The translations under genes were made by a program, and so were the position numbers. Of a stretch of 60,306 nucleotides of DNA, positions 26,654-33,857 are shown piece by piece. The DNA comes from Chloroflexota bacterium. GTDB taxonomy: Bacteria > Chloroflexota > Anaerolineae > Anaerolineales > Villigracilaceae. The notes beneath the pieces were generated by a model. That model worked only from the letters and a program-made list of their open reading frames with translations, had not been told where the DNA came from and did no database searches. How positions within the stretch are numbered: position 1 is the first letter of the stretch; every line of letters starts with the position of its first letter. The stretch lies in assembly GCA_016235425.1 (NCBI GenBank), contig JACRLC010000084.1, positions 1-60,306 of the forward strand. The letters are read 5' to 3'.

Positions 26654-27967
26654 ATGAAGTCCGTTGACAGACATCTCCGCGTCTTCCTCTGCCACTCCAG
26701 CAATGACAAACCCGCTGTCCGCGAGTTGTACCAAAAACTCCGCGCCGAGCCGTGGATTCAACCCTGGCTGGACGAAGAAGAACTCTACCCGGGGCAGGAT
26801 TGGAACCTGGAGATCGAAAAAGCCGTCGAAGCCGCCGATGCGATCATTGTTTGCCTTTCCAAAGGTTCGATTACCAAGGAAGGTTATGTTCAACGCGAAT
26901 TAAGAATTGTGCTGGACTACGCCGACTACAAACCCGAAGGCACGTTATACCTTATGCCCGTGCGTTTGGAAGAATGTGAGCCGCCGCGCCGCTTGCGCCC
27001 GTGGCAATATGCCGATTATTTTGAAGGAAACCGTGAACGTGCATTGCAAAGACTGCTTGTCAGTTTAAAACGCCGCGCTGAGTCGCTGGACTTGACGATG
27101 GAAGAGCCTGCTCCGAACAAAGAGAGCAAAGAAAAGAAATCTGAAGTTAAAACCCCTGTCGCAAAAGCAGAACCTCTCTCGAAGCCTGCTGAAAAGAAAC
27201 CCCTCATCGAAACGCCCAGACCCGCGCCCGTTGCTGCCCCGCCGCCAAACAAACTCACCCTCTCCAATGACATGGAATTTATGCGTGTGCCAGCGGGTAA
27301 ATTCTTAATGGGCAGTACAAAAGAAAACAAATCTGCCTATGACGATGAACGCCCTCAACACACCGTTGACATCCCCTACGATTACTGGATGGCGCGTTTC
27401 CCTGTAACCAATGCGCAATACAACCAATTCAAGAAAAAGGATTTTGACAAGGGCAAAGAAAATCATCCTGTTGTTCGAGTGAACTGGAATGACGCGATGG
27501 AATACTGCAAATGGCTGAATCAATTAATGAAAGCCGAATTGCCGTCAGATTCGGTTTTACGGTTGCCCACCGAATCGGAATGGGAGAAAGCCGCGCGCGG
27601 AACAGACGGGCGAGAATATCCCTGGGGCAACACCTTCGACAAAAACAAATGCAACACTGATGAAGGCGGCAAAGGCGGGACAACTCCTGTCGGACTTTAT
27701 TCCCAACGAGGTGACTCCCCTTACGGTTGCGCTGACATGGGCGGCAACGTTTGGGAATGGACCCACAGCTTGAAACAGGCATACCCCTATAAGTTCAATG
27801 ATGGACGCGAAGATGAAAAGACTTCCGGGCGCCGTGTGCTGCGCGGCGGTTCCTTCCTCTTCAATGTGAGGGGCGCGCGCTGTGCCTGCCGCTACGCTTA
27901 CGGCTTCGCTTACTTCGGCGGCCGCGTCGGTTTTCGTGTGGTGGTGGCGTCCCCTATTCTCTCCTGA
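26654..27967 (+). CDS. DGR target: TIR domain fused to variable FGE/SUMF1 domain
   Basis: 437 residues from ATG 26654. Residues about 8-125 are a TIR domain (RVFLCHSSNDKPAVRELY, WLDEEELYPGQDW, SKGSITKEGYVQREL); TIR NADases carry the catalytic Glu in the second block. A Lys/Pro/Ala-rich linker (about 140-195) leads to an FGE-type C-type-lectin fold (about 200-437): FMRVPAGKFLMGS, RLPTESEWEKAAR, YPWGN, GGNVWEWTHS, RVLRGGSF, GFRVVVAS. The final 42 residues are the variable repeat of a diversity-generating retroelement. A cytoplasmic, sensor-plus-effector protein is implied, since there is no signal peptide. It follows two MNT/HEPN modules. Confidence 0.93.
   Translation: MKSVDRHLRVFLCHSSNDKPAVRELYQKLRAEPWIQPWLDEEELYPGQDWNLEIEKAVEAADAIIVCLSKGSITKEGYVQRELRIVLDYADYKPEGTLYLMPVRLEECEPPRRLRPWQYADYFEGNRERALQRLLVSLKRRAESLDLTMEEPAPNKESKEKKSEVKTPVAKAEPLSKPAEKKPLIETPRPAPVAAPPPNKLTLSNDMEFMRVPAGKFLMGSTKENKSAYDDERPQHTVDIPYDYWMARFPVTNAQYNQFKKKDFDKGKENHPVVRVNWNDAMEYCKWLNQLMKAELPSDSVLRLPTESEWEKAARGTDGREYPWGNTFDKNKCNTDEGGKGGTTPVGLYSQRGDSPYGCADMGGNVWEWTHSLKQAYPYKFNDGREDEKTSGRRVLRGGSFLFNVRGARCACRYAYGFAYFGGRVGFRVVVASPILS
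27828..27953 (+). repeat. DGR variable repeat (VR)
   Basis: 126 bp, ungapped match to the template repeat at 28097-28222. There are 21 differences and each lies at a template adenine (21 of 27 adenines changed; 0 of 99 other positions). In the protein, template Asn/Asp/Ile/Glu codons have become Leu, Phe, Val, Gly, Tyr, Ala and Arg. The last 25 bases (GGTTTTCGTGTGG onward) are GC-rich and identical, fitting an initiation-of-mutagenic-homology site. Both copies are followed by TGAAGGTTT. Confidence 0.97.
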
Positions 27968-28017
27968 AGGTTTTGAATTTCTGTTTTCTGAATTTCTGAA
28001 TCCTGTGTTCTTTCCCT

Positions 28018-28041
28018 CCCGCCGAAGGCGGGGATTTTTTT
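28018..28041 (+). terminator. Terminator of the DGR target gene
   Basis: CCCGCC-GAA-GGCGGG stem-loop followed by GA and seven T, 50 bp after the stop and before the template repeat's own -10 box. Confidence 0.8.
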
Positions 28042-28053
28042 GAAAAATGGGGC

Positions 28054-28059
28054 TATAAT
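28054..28059 (+). promoter_or_regulatory. -10 box for the template-repeat RNA
   Basis: GCTATAATG lies between the target-gene terminator and the template repeat, 38 bases before the repeat. No ORF with a start codon follows it sensibly, so it likely drives a non-coding template RNA. No clear -35 is seen. Confidence 0.5.
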
Positions 28060-28096
28060 GCCTGTGTCACTTTCAAGTGGCAGGGCTGACCGATCC

Positions 28097-28222
28097 AACG
28101 CCGTGTGCTGCGCGGCGGTTCCTTCATCAACAATGAGAGGAACGCGCGCTGTGCCTGCCGCAACGATAACGACATCGCTAACTTCAACAACAACATCGGT
28201 TTTCGTGTGGTGGTGGCGTCCC
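28097..28222 (+). repeat. DGR template repeat (TR)
   Basis: 126 bp, same strand as the target. Read in the target's frame it is rich in AAC (Asn) codons, e.g. NDNDIANFNNNIG, the hallmark of DGR templates because A-substitution at AAC gives many residues but no stop codon. See the variable repeat for the comparison. Confidence 0.96.
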
Positions 28223-28663
28223 ATGCCTCTCTATTTTTTGAAGGTTTCAAAGGCTTGCCTTTGTGCCGAATGCCAGCAGTGCTCTACGTTCACGGACGTA
28301 AGCCGAGGCGAAACAGGAGAGATAGCGCGGTCATTGCCCTGGCTGGGCGTTTTCCGTGTTCATCAATGGGCGGTGAAAGCGGGTTGGGGGAGGGCGTTCA
28401 GGCAAATATAAAAGAGGCTCACGCTTCGATGGCTCGACCATCCCAGCATGAGCCGCCCTTTTTAACTCCTGCCCGCTCCCGCTGGGGGAAGTAACCATCC
28501 ACGAATGAGCCACGAATACTCGAATTGCAGACTCTCATTCGTGAATTCGTGGTTCTATTCGTGGACGGCTTTTTGAATCTTCCTTTCCTCTTGCCCACTT
28601 CCATTGTGGGAAGTAAACTTTTACCACCAATTACCAATCACTAATTACCAACTGGAGTCCCCC
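28223..28663. other. 441-bp region downstream of the TR without a gene
   Basis: The place where a DGR reverse transcriptase is usually found. No RT motif (such as a Y-x-D-D box) can be read in any frame. It holds the probable 3' part of the template RNA, a terminator-like hairpin, then CACGAAT-type dispersed repeats (28498-28570) and CCAATTACCAATCACTAATTACC-type repeats up to the dapA-like fragment. Confidence 0.6.
28416..28463 (+). terminator. Nested hairpin with T-run downstream of the TR
   Basis: Outer stem GGCTCACGC/GCATGAGCC encloses an inner stem GATGG/CCATC; GCCCTTTTT follows. A plausible end for the template RNA. Confidence 0.5.
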
Positions 28664-28744
28664 ATGCACCTCAAAGGAATCTACGCCCCCATCGTCACCC
28701 CCTTCAACACAGACGAAAGCATCAACTATCCTGATCCTCTCTAA
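28664..28744 (+). pseudogene. Truncated dihydrodipicolinate-synthase-family gene start
   Basis: ATG with GGAG upstream, then 26 codons to TAA. The first 20 residues (MHLKGIYAPIVTPFNTDESI) are the unmistakable N-terminus of the DapA/NAL family, which normally runs to about 300 residues. The reading is cut after Asn-Tyr, so a deletion junction lies near 28730, just before the LysE-type gene. Confidence 0.7.
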
Positions 28745-28760
28745 ATTTACTTTTCAGACG

Positions 28761-29366
28761 ATGTGGATTTATCTTATTCAAGGGATCGGCTACGGACTTG
28801 CCGCCGCTTCCCAACCCGGACCGTTTCAGACGTATCTCATTTCCCAGTCATTGACGCGCGGCTGGAAGCGAACCCTGCCAGCCGCGTTCGCGCCGCTGGT
28901 GAGCGATGGCCCGATCATCTTGATCTGCCTGCTTGTGTTAAGCCAGGTCCCCGAATGGCTAGAGCGCGCGCTTCACATCGCAGGCGGGTTGTTTATTTTG
29001 TATTTGGCTTACGGCTCGTTCAAATCCTGGCGAAATTTTGACCTGCAAACAACACAGATTGATTCCGCCGCTGAACAAAGCATCCTCAGGGCCGCGATGA
29101 TGAACGCGCTCAATCCCAACCCGTATATTTTCTGGACTCTCGTGACAGGGCCGATTCTTTTGGCAGGCTGGCGCGAGACGCCAGTGAATGGGATTGGATT
29201 TTTGGCAGGTTTTTATGCGACCATGATCGCCAGCCTGGCCGCGATCATCCTTGTCTTTGGGATTGCGGCCAGGCTTGGGCCGAAGGTGAATCAAATCTTG
29301 TTGGGAGTCTCAGTGATTGCGCTGGTTTGTTTTGGGTTGTATCAGTTGTGGTTGGGGATGTTGTAG
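28761..29366 (+). CDS. LysE/RhtB-family exporter
   Basis: 201 residues with six hydrophobic segments and the family's N-terminal layout: GLAAASQPGPFQTYLISQSL, LVSDGPIILICLLV, YLAYGSFKSWR, and MNALNPNPYIFWTLVTGP with the conserved NPxP. These export amino acids or related small molecules. The gene begins at the deletion junction and lacks a clear ribosome site. Confidence 0.88.
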   Translation: MWIYLIQGIGYGLAAASQPGPFQTYLISQSLTRGWKRTLPAAFAPLVSDGPIILICLLVLSQVPEWLERALHIAGGLFILYLAYGSFKSWRNFDLQTTQIDSAAEQSILRAAMMNALNPNPYIFWTLVTGPILLAGWRETPVNGIGFLAGFYATMIASLAAIILVFGIAARLGPKVNQILLGVSVIALVCFGLYQLWLGML

Positions 29367-29405
29367 CAGGAAGCGCATCACCCCTTTTAGACAAAGGAGA
29401 ATCAA

Positions 29406-29711
29406 ATGCATATTGTCCTTGTTCACGTGAATGTCAAATCTCAATTTGTGGAAGCTTTTAAACAGGCGACCATCGAGAATGCAGGCAATAGTGTGAAGGA
29501 GCCCGGCATCGCGCGCTTCGATGTCATTCAGCAGGAGGATGATCCAACAAGGTTTATCCTTGTTGAGGTCTACAAAACTGCGGGGGCCGCTGCCGCGCAC
29601 AAGGAGACCGCGCATTACATCCGCTGGCGCGATACGGTGGCTGAGATGATGGCCGAGCCGAGGAAGGGAGTCAAGTATGGCAATGTGTTCCCTGGGGATG
29701 CAGGTTGGTAG
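29406..29711 (+). CDS. ABM-domain protein (LsrG/quinol monooxygenase-like)
   Basis: 101 residues with an antibiotic-biosynthesis-monooxygenase fold: [40 protein letters not shown], and [18 protein letters not shown]. Close in layout to LsrG-type proteins and small quinol monooxygenases; the substrate is unknown. AAAGGAG precedes the ATG. It may form a short operon with the alcohol dehydrogenase after it. Confidence 0.87.
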   Translation: MHIVLVHVNVKSQFVEAFKQATIENAGNSVKEPGIARFDVIQQEDDPTRFILVEVYKTAGAAAAHKETAHYIRWRDTVAEMMAEPRKGVKYGNVFPGDAGW

Positions 29712-29714
29712 TAG

Positions 29715-29775
29715 TGGAATCCAACGACTCCTGTTGTTGGACTACCGAAGTCGGGAGACTTCGGACTCCGCGTAA
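29715..29775. repeat. GAAGTCGGGAGACTTCGGACTCC-type repeat
   Basis: Intergenic copy of the family that also forms the translated element at 6474-6559. Contains CCGAAGTCGGGAGACTTCGG, a near-perfect palindrome. Confidence 0.6.
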
Positions 29776-29791
29776 CCAGAGGTGAAAAGCC

Positions 29792-30949
29792 ATGTCCTCT
29801 TTTGAATTCGCCACGGCAAACCGGGTCATTTTCGGGACGGGGAAACTGAATCAGTTACGAGAGCAGGTTGAGGGGCGCGCGAAGCGCCTGCTTTTGGTGC
29901 GGGGAAAATCGTCAGATGCGATTCCGCGCGTGCGGGAGATTCTGTCTGCGCAGGAAGTTCAATTCATCGAATTTGAAGTGCGCGATGAACCGACGGTGAA
30001 GATCATCCGCGAGGGCGTAAGAGCCGCGGGCGATTTTAACGCGGACGCAGTTATCGGCCTGGGCGGAGGCAGTGTGCTGGACGCGGGAAAGGCAATTGCC
30101 GCGTTGGTGACCAACCCCGGAGATGTGCTCGATTATTTGGAAGTGGTTGGGAAGGGACAGGCGCTGGTGAACGCGCCGCTGACGTATATCGCCATCCCGA
30201 CGACGGCTGGCACAGGTTCGGAGGTGACGCGCAACGCGGTGATTGAGTCGGAGGGGCATGGAGTGAAGGTGAGTTTACGAAGCGCGAGGATGTTGCCGAG
30301 TGTCGCAATTGTTGACCCGGAGTTGACGTACAGCCTGCCGCCCGCCATTACCGCAAGCACGGGACTCGACGCGCTGACGCAGTTGATCGAGCCGTTCGTC
30401 TCGGTAAAGTCGAACCCGATGACGGATGCGATTTGCCGCGAGGGGATGAGACACGCGGCGCGGTCGCTGAGGCGCGCGTTTGAAAACGGCGCGGATAAAG
30501 AGGCGCGGGAGGGAATGTCGCTGGCGAGTCTGTTTGGCGGGATGGCGCTTGCAAACTCGGCGCTGGGAGCGGTGCATGGATTCGCCGGGCCGCTGGGAGG
30601 AATGTTGCACGCGCCGCATGGGGCGCTCTGCGCGCGCCTTCTGCCGTTGGTGATGGATGCAAATCTCAAAGCGTTGGAAGCGCGAGAACCTGGGCATCCG
30701 GCAATTGCACGCTACACGGAAATTGCACAGATTTTGACGGGCGACAAAAACTTCACCGCATCTGATGGCGTGGGTTGGATGAGCTATCTGGTGCGCGCGA
30801 TGGAAATCCCCGCGCTTTCGGAGTATGGGATGACGCGGGAACATTTCCCCGAGGCCGTGGAAAAAACGATGAAGGCGAATAGTTATAAAGGGAATCCAAT
30901 CTCGTTGAGAGAGGATGAGTTGATGGAGATTTTGGAGAGGGCGATGTAG
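29792..30949 (+). CDS. Iron-containing alcohol dehydrogenase
   Basis: 385 residues of the group III dehydrogenase family. The NAD(P)-binding loop is GLGGGSVLDAGKAIA; IPTTAGTGSEVTRNAVI follows; metal ligands are expected in the Asp of TGLDALTQLIEP region and in HGFAGPLGGMLHAPHGALCA (two His). It reduces or oxidises an unknown alcohol/aldehyde. GAGGTG precedes the ATG. Confidence 0.92.
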   Translation: MSSFEFATANRVIFGTGKLNQLREQVEGRAKRLLLVRGKSSDAIPRVREILSAQEVQFIEFEVRDEPTVKIIREGVRAAGDFNADAVIGLGGGSVLDAGKAIAALVTNPGDVLDYLEVVGKGQALVNAPLTYIAIPTTAGTGSEVTRNAVIESEGHGVKVSLRSARMLPSVAIVDPELTYSLPPAITASTGLDALTQLIEPFVSVKSNPMTDAICREGMRHAARSLRRAFENGADKEAREGMSLASLFGGMALANSALGAVHGFAGPLGGMLHAPHGALCARLLPLVMDANLKALEAREPGHPAIARYTEIAQILTGDKNFTASDGVGWMSYLVRAMEIPALSEYGMTREHFPEAVEKTMKANSYKGNPISLREDELMEILERAM

Positions 30950-30976
30950 CTTTTCCTGTTTGTTGTCAGTTCACCC

Positions 30977-31006
30977 TTGAGGCGACACCGTATACGGTGC
31001 TATAAT
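30977..31006 (+). promoter_or_regulatory. Promoter-operator of the PIN/RHH module
   Basis: TTGAGG (30977-30982), 18 bases, then TATAAT (31001-31006), six bases before ATG 31013. The palindrome ACCGTATACGGT (30988-30999) sits between the two boxes, the expected place for an antitoxin operator. Confidence 0.65.
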
Positions 31007-31012
31007 GACGCC

Positions 31013-31444
31013 ATGCTTGGCAAAGGCAAACTTCGAGCGATCATAGACACCAATGTGGTCTTTGAAGGATTGACCAAGCAGGGGGGCGCGTCAGGATTGA
31101 TAGTTGATTCGTGGCAAGCAGGATTATTCCACCCATTCATTTCCACTGCGCTTGCATACGAGTACGCGGATGTGCTTTCTCGAAAGTTATCCGGGCATCG
31201 CTGGCAGGAGATTCGGCCGGTTTTGGGCATTTTGCTAAAACAAGCCAGTTTTGTCACGATTTATTACACCTAGCGGCCATCATCACCTGACCCTGCCGAC
31301 GAACATTTGATTGATTGCGCCATGAACGCGGGCGCAAGTATCGTTACATGGAACATGAACATCAAGGATTTTAAAAATGCTCAAAGGTCTCTTGGATTAC
31401 AAGTAATGACGCCGATTGATTTCCTTGTCAAGTTGAGTGAGTAG
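31013..31444 (+). pseudogene. PIN-family toxin interrupted by an amber codon
   Basis: The frame from ATG 31013 (MLGKGKLRAIIDTNVVFEGL) is a COG1569-type PIN toxin. It hits TAG at 31271-31273 after FVTIYYT, but the same frame continues for 57 more codons with the rest of the domain (RPSSPDPADEHLIDCAMNAG, IVTWNMNIKDFKNA). TAG stands where the family has Trp, so TGG-to-TAG is likely. It is either an inactivated toxin or one needing suppression. The RHH gene 8 bp later is intact. Confidence 0.85.
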
Positions 31445-31452
31445 GAGAAATT

Positions 31453-31776
31453 ATGAGCCGACTAACTTTACGATTGCCCGACAGCCTGCACCGCCAGTTG
31501 GAACAACTCGCGGATAATGAAGCCGTTTCGCTAAATCAATATATCGTTTATGCTCTCACGCGTCAGATTACATTAGCCTATACAGTTCAGGCAATTCCTG
31601 AAAAAGCCATTGCCGAGCAACGCGCCACCTACACCGCGCTCCTGCAAAATTTAGGTGAAGCCAGTTTTGATGAGATCAAGAAAACGCTTGATAAGCGTGA
31701 AAAGGTCAAACCGGAAACGGGGCTAGCGCCAGATGTTCTTGAGCGCGTTAAACGCAAAATCGAAAAAGTTAAATAA
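31453..31776 (+). CDS. Ribbon-helix-helix (HicB/Arc-like) antitoxin
   Basis: 107 residues. The N-terminal RLTLRLPDSLHRQLEQLADNEAVSLNQYIVYAL is an RHH DNA-binding domain; the rest is charged and helical. TAGGAG overlaps the upstream toxin stop. It probably represses at the palindrome in front of the toxin gene. Toxin-first order is the reverse of most such modules. Confidence 0.85.
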   Translation: MSRLTLRLPDSLHRQLEQLADNEAVSLNQYIVYALTRQITLAYTVQAIPEKAIAEQRATYTALLQNLGEASFDEIKKTLDKREKVKPETGLAPDVLERVKRKIEKVK

Positions 31777-31813
31777 CCGAAAGCCCGCCTCCCCACGAGG
31801 CGGGCTTTCGGTT
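31775..31813. terminator. 16-bp perfect-stem bidirectional terminator
   Basis: AACCGAAAGCCCGCCT / AGGCGGGCTTTCGGTT with a seven-base loop and TTAC after; its left arm overlaps the antitoxin stop. It separates two converging genes. Confidence 0.88.
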
Positions 31814-31840
31814 TTACTGGTTACTGCTCACTGATTACTT

Positions 31841-32938
31841 TCAGATTCCCGACACCCCGCCCGCTGTCCTCAATGCAGAGCGGATCATCAAAAGCTCGGT
31901 AATGTTTTCCGATGTGATGAGTCCAACGAACTGACCGGTGTGCATCACGGGCAGGGTTTTTGAACCGGACTCCTGCAAGCGCGTGACGGCCATCTCAACC
32001 ATGTCATGAGAATCGACAACAGGCAGGTCACGGCGCATCACGCTGATCACGGGGGTACTCGGTCCGCTTCGCGAGAGGCCATTGATGAAGTTGTCGCGCG
32101 TCAGCACGCCGACGAAGTGACCGTCTTCCACAACGGGGAAATCCTGCTGTGACCCGGCCAGGATCAGGCTGACGACGCGGGCGAGGGTATCGTCGGGTGA
32201 GAGTGTTTCAAATTTGGTCTGCATGGCGCGCGTGATGGGAATACCGCTGATGGAATTTCTCATCTGCACCATGCTGGCTTCCTCCGCCGCGCCGATCCAC
32301 ACGAAGAGGGCGATGAAGAGCAGGAATGGATTACTGAACAAGCCGATCAACCCAAACAAGAATGCCATGCCCTGCCCCACATTGGCGGCAATCTGCGTGG
32401 CGTGGACGTAGTCCATGTTCATGGCGAGCAGGGCGCGCAAGACGCGGCCTCCGTCCATGGGGAAAGCGGGGATCAGGTTGAAGAGGACGAGGGTAATGTT
32501 GACCGCCATCAGGCGTTCGAGGAAAGAGCCTGAGGCTACGGTCAATTGATTAAGCGGAACCAGGTTATGGGTCAGGAAAAGATACGCAAATAGAGCGGCC
32601 GCGATGACCAGATTAACGGCAGGCCCCATCAGCGCGACCCAAAGTTCCTCAATCGGTTTTTCCGGCATACGTTCCAAACGGGCAACGCCGCCAATCGGGT
32701 AAAGGGTGATGTCACGCGTCCGAATCCCATATTTGCGCGCGGTGAGGGCATGTCCGTATTCGTGGAGGACAACACAGGCGAACAGCGCGAGGATGAAGAG
32801 GATGCCGACCAGGACCTCGCCCCAGCTTCGATTCTCCAGCCAGTGACTGTAACCCACCCAGCCGATCAGCAAAAGAAAGGTGGCGTGGACATAAACGTCA
32901 ATACCGGCAAAGCGTCCAAGTTTCCATTGCCATTTCAT
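31841..32938 (-). CDS. Site-2 protease (M50) with CBS domains
   Basis: 365 residues. Six membrane segments in the first 215 residues carry the zinc motif HEYGH (59-63) and the third ligand in FPMDGGRVLRALL. Two CBS domains follow (about 240-355; AMQTKFETLSPDDTLA, VMRRDLPVVDS), which may sense adenine nucleotides. It is an intramembrane protease of the SpoIVFB-like group. GGAG precedes the ATG. Confidence 0.95.
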   Translation of the reverse strand: MKWQWKLGRFAGIDVYVHATFLLLIGWVGYSHWLENRSWGEVLVGILFILALFACVVLHEYGHALTARKYGIRTRDITLYPIGGVARLERMPEKPIEELWVALMGPAVNLVIAAALFAYLFLTHNLVPLNQLTVASGSFLERLMAVNITLVLFNLIPAFPMDGGRVLRALLAMNMDYVHATQIAANVGQGMAFLFGLIGLFSNPFLLFIALFVWIGAAEEASMVQMRNSISGIPITRAMQTKFETLSPDDTLARVVSLILAGSQQDFPVVEDGHFVGVLTRDNFINGLSRSGPSTPVISVMRRDLPVVDSHDMVEMAVTRLQESGSKTLPVMHTGQFVGLITSENITELLMIRSALRTAGGVSGI

Positions 32939-33178
32939 TTTTTATCTCCATTTAATATCGTTGGTTGAGCAGCCCTGAGTGTAAGCCGAGGGCGTATCGA
33001 AACCAATACTTATATAAGCATGATTGCAATTGTACATAGTGAATGTTAGAAATTCGTCTAAAAACCACGATGCAGGAGCATTGGGATAAGGCCTGCATGC
33101 TTGCAGAAAAGGCAGATAGAGGATGAGGAAGACAAGCGGTAGGGGGGAATAAAGCCGCGCCAATCTCTTGCCAAACCC
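32939..33178. other. Intergenic region, no gene seen
   Basis: AT-richer stretch between divergent genes with diverged REP-type sequence (CCTGAGTGTAAGCCGAGGG, about 32973) and a GCATGC palindrome near 33093. No supported ORF. Confidence 0.4.
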
Positions 33179-33179
33179 A

Positions 33180-33218
33180 AAAATCTCCTGTATCATCATT
33201 GTAGATACAGGAGATTTT
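33180..33218. promoter_or_regulatory. 15-bp inverted repeat covering the mazE ribosome site
   Basis: AAAATCTCCTGTATC / GATACAGGAGATTTT with a nine-base loop. The right arm contains AGGAG, the ribosome site of mazE (ATG 33222). As DNA it could be an operator; as RNA a hairpin would hide the ribosome site. Confidence 0.65.
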
Positions 33219-33221
33219 GCC

Positions 33222-33464
33222 ATGAAAACAACCATTCAAAAATGGGGCAACAGTTACGCCGTGCGTATTCCCAAGTCCTTTATCAAGGAAGTTGGGCTGG
33301 ACTATCGCACCGATGTTGAGTTGTCCCTGGAAGATGGAAAGCTAATCATCAAACCCATCCTGGAAGAAACGATTTCTCTTGATGACCTGCTAGCCAGGGT
33401 AAATTCCAGGAATTTGCATACCTCAGTGGATACCGGCGAACCTGTTGGGAATGAGGTCTGGTGA
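33222..33464 (+). CDS. mazE: MazE-type antitoxin
   Basis: 80 residues with the AbrB-like MazE domain: TTIQKWGNSYAVRIPKSFIK then VELSLEDGKLIIKP. The C-terminal half should neutralise MazF, whose gene starts one base after this stop. The start is fixed by AGGAG and by domain length. Confidence 0.93.
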   Translation: MKTTIQKWGNSYAVRIPKSFIKEVGLDYRTDVELSLEDGKLIIKPILEETISLDDLLARVNSRNLHTSVDTGEPVGNEVW

Positions 33465-33465
33465 T

Positions 33466-33798
33466 ATGGCCTATATTCCCGAACGCGGTGACGTAGTATG
33501 GATTACGTTCAATCCACAGGCGGGACATGAACAGGCAGGCCGTCGTCCCGCCGTTGTGCTTTCCCCTAAGGCCTATAACGGGAAAGTTGGGCTGGCCCTA
33601 CTTTGCCCTATAACGAGTCAGGTCAAAGGTTATCCGTTTGAAGTTGCAATTCCCGATGATTTGCCCGTGAGCGGTGTAATTCTTTCAGACCAGGTTAAGA
33701 GTCTCGATTGGCGGGCACGGAATGCAGAGAAGGCATGTGCCTTACCTGAAGATGTAATGGTGAAAGTGCTGCAAAGAGTGAAGGCTTTGATAGCGTAG
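33466..33798 (+). CDS. mazF: MazF-type endoribonuclease toxin
   Basis: 110 residues of the PemK/MazF family: RGDVVWITFNPQAGHEQAGRRP with the conserved Arg, AVVLSP, LLCPITSQVKGYPFEV, and LSDQVKSLDWRAR. It cleaves mRNA at short motifs. Directly follows mazE. Confidence 0.94.
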   Translation: MAYIPERGDVVWITFNPQAGHEQAGRRPAVVLSPKAYNGKVGLALLCPITSQVKGYPFEVAIPDDLPVSGVILSDQVKSLDWRARNAEKACALPEDVMVKVLQRVKALIA

Positions 33799-33812
33799 GA
33801 TTATGCTTCCAA

Positions 33813-33842
33813 AAACAGCCCGTCATTTTTGACGGGCTGTTT
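33813..33842. terminator. Bidirectional terminator after mazF
   Basis: AAACAGCCCGTCA/TGACGGGCTGTTT, 13-bp stem, T4 loop, between converging genes. Confidence 0.88.
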
Positions 33843-33857
33843 CCTTCTTTCCTCTTT

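Larger units (their letters stand above)
28066..28463 (+). ncRNA. Candidate DGR template RNA
   Basis: Predicted to run from just after the TATAAT box to the terminator-like hairpin at 28416-28463. It would carry a small leader hairpin (CACTTTCAAGTG), the template repeat and about 190 nt of 3' sequence of the kind DGR reverse transcriptases need for priming. The extent is inferred from signals only. Confidence 0.4.

Noticed and set aside
28238-28410. Decayed reverse transcriptase in the 3' region of the TR
   Set aside because: Fragments such as LPWLGVF invite comparison with RT C-termini, but no ordered motifs or catalytic Asp pair can be found in any frame.
28105-28494. ORF reading through the template repeat (129 residues)
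   Set aside because: Its first 40 residues are just the TR in the target's frame; the rest has no family resemblance, and the TR's role as template explains the open frame.
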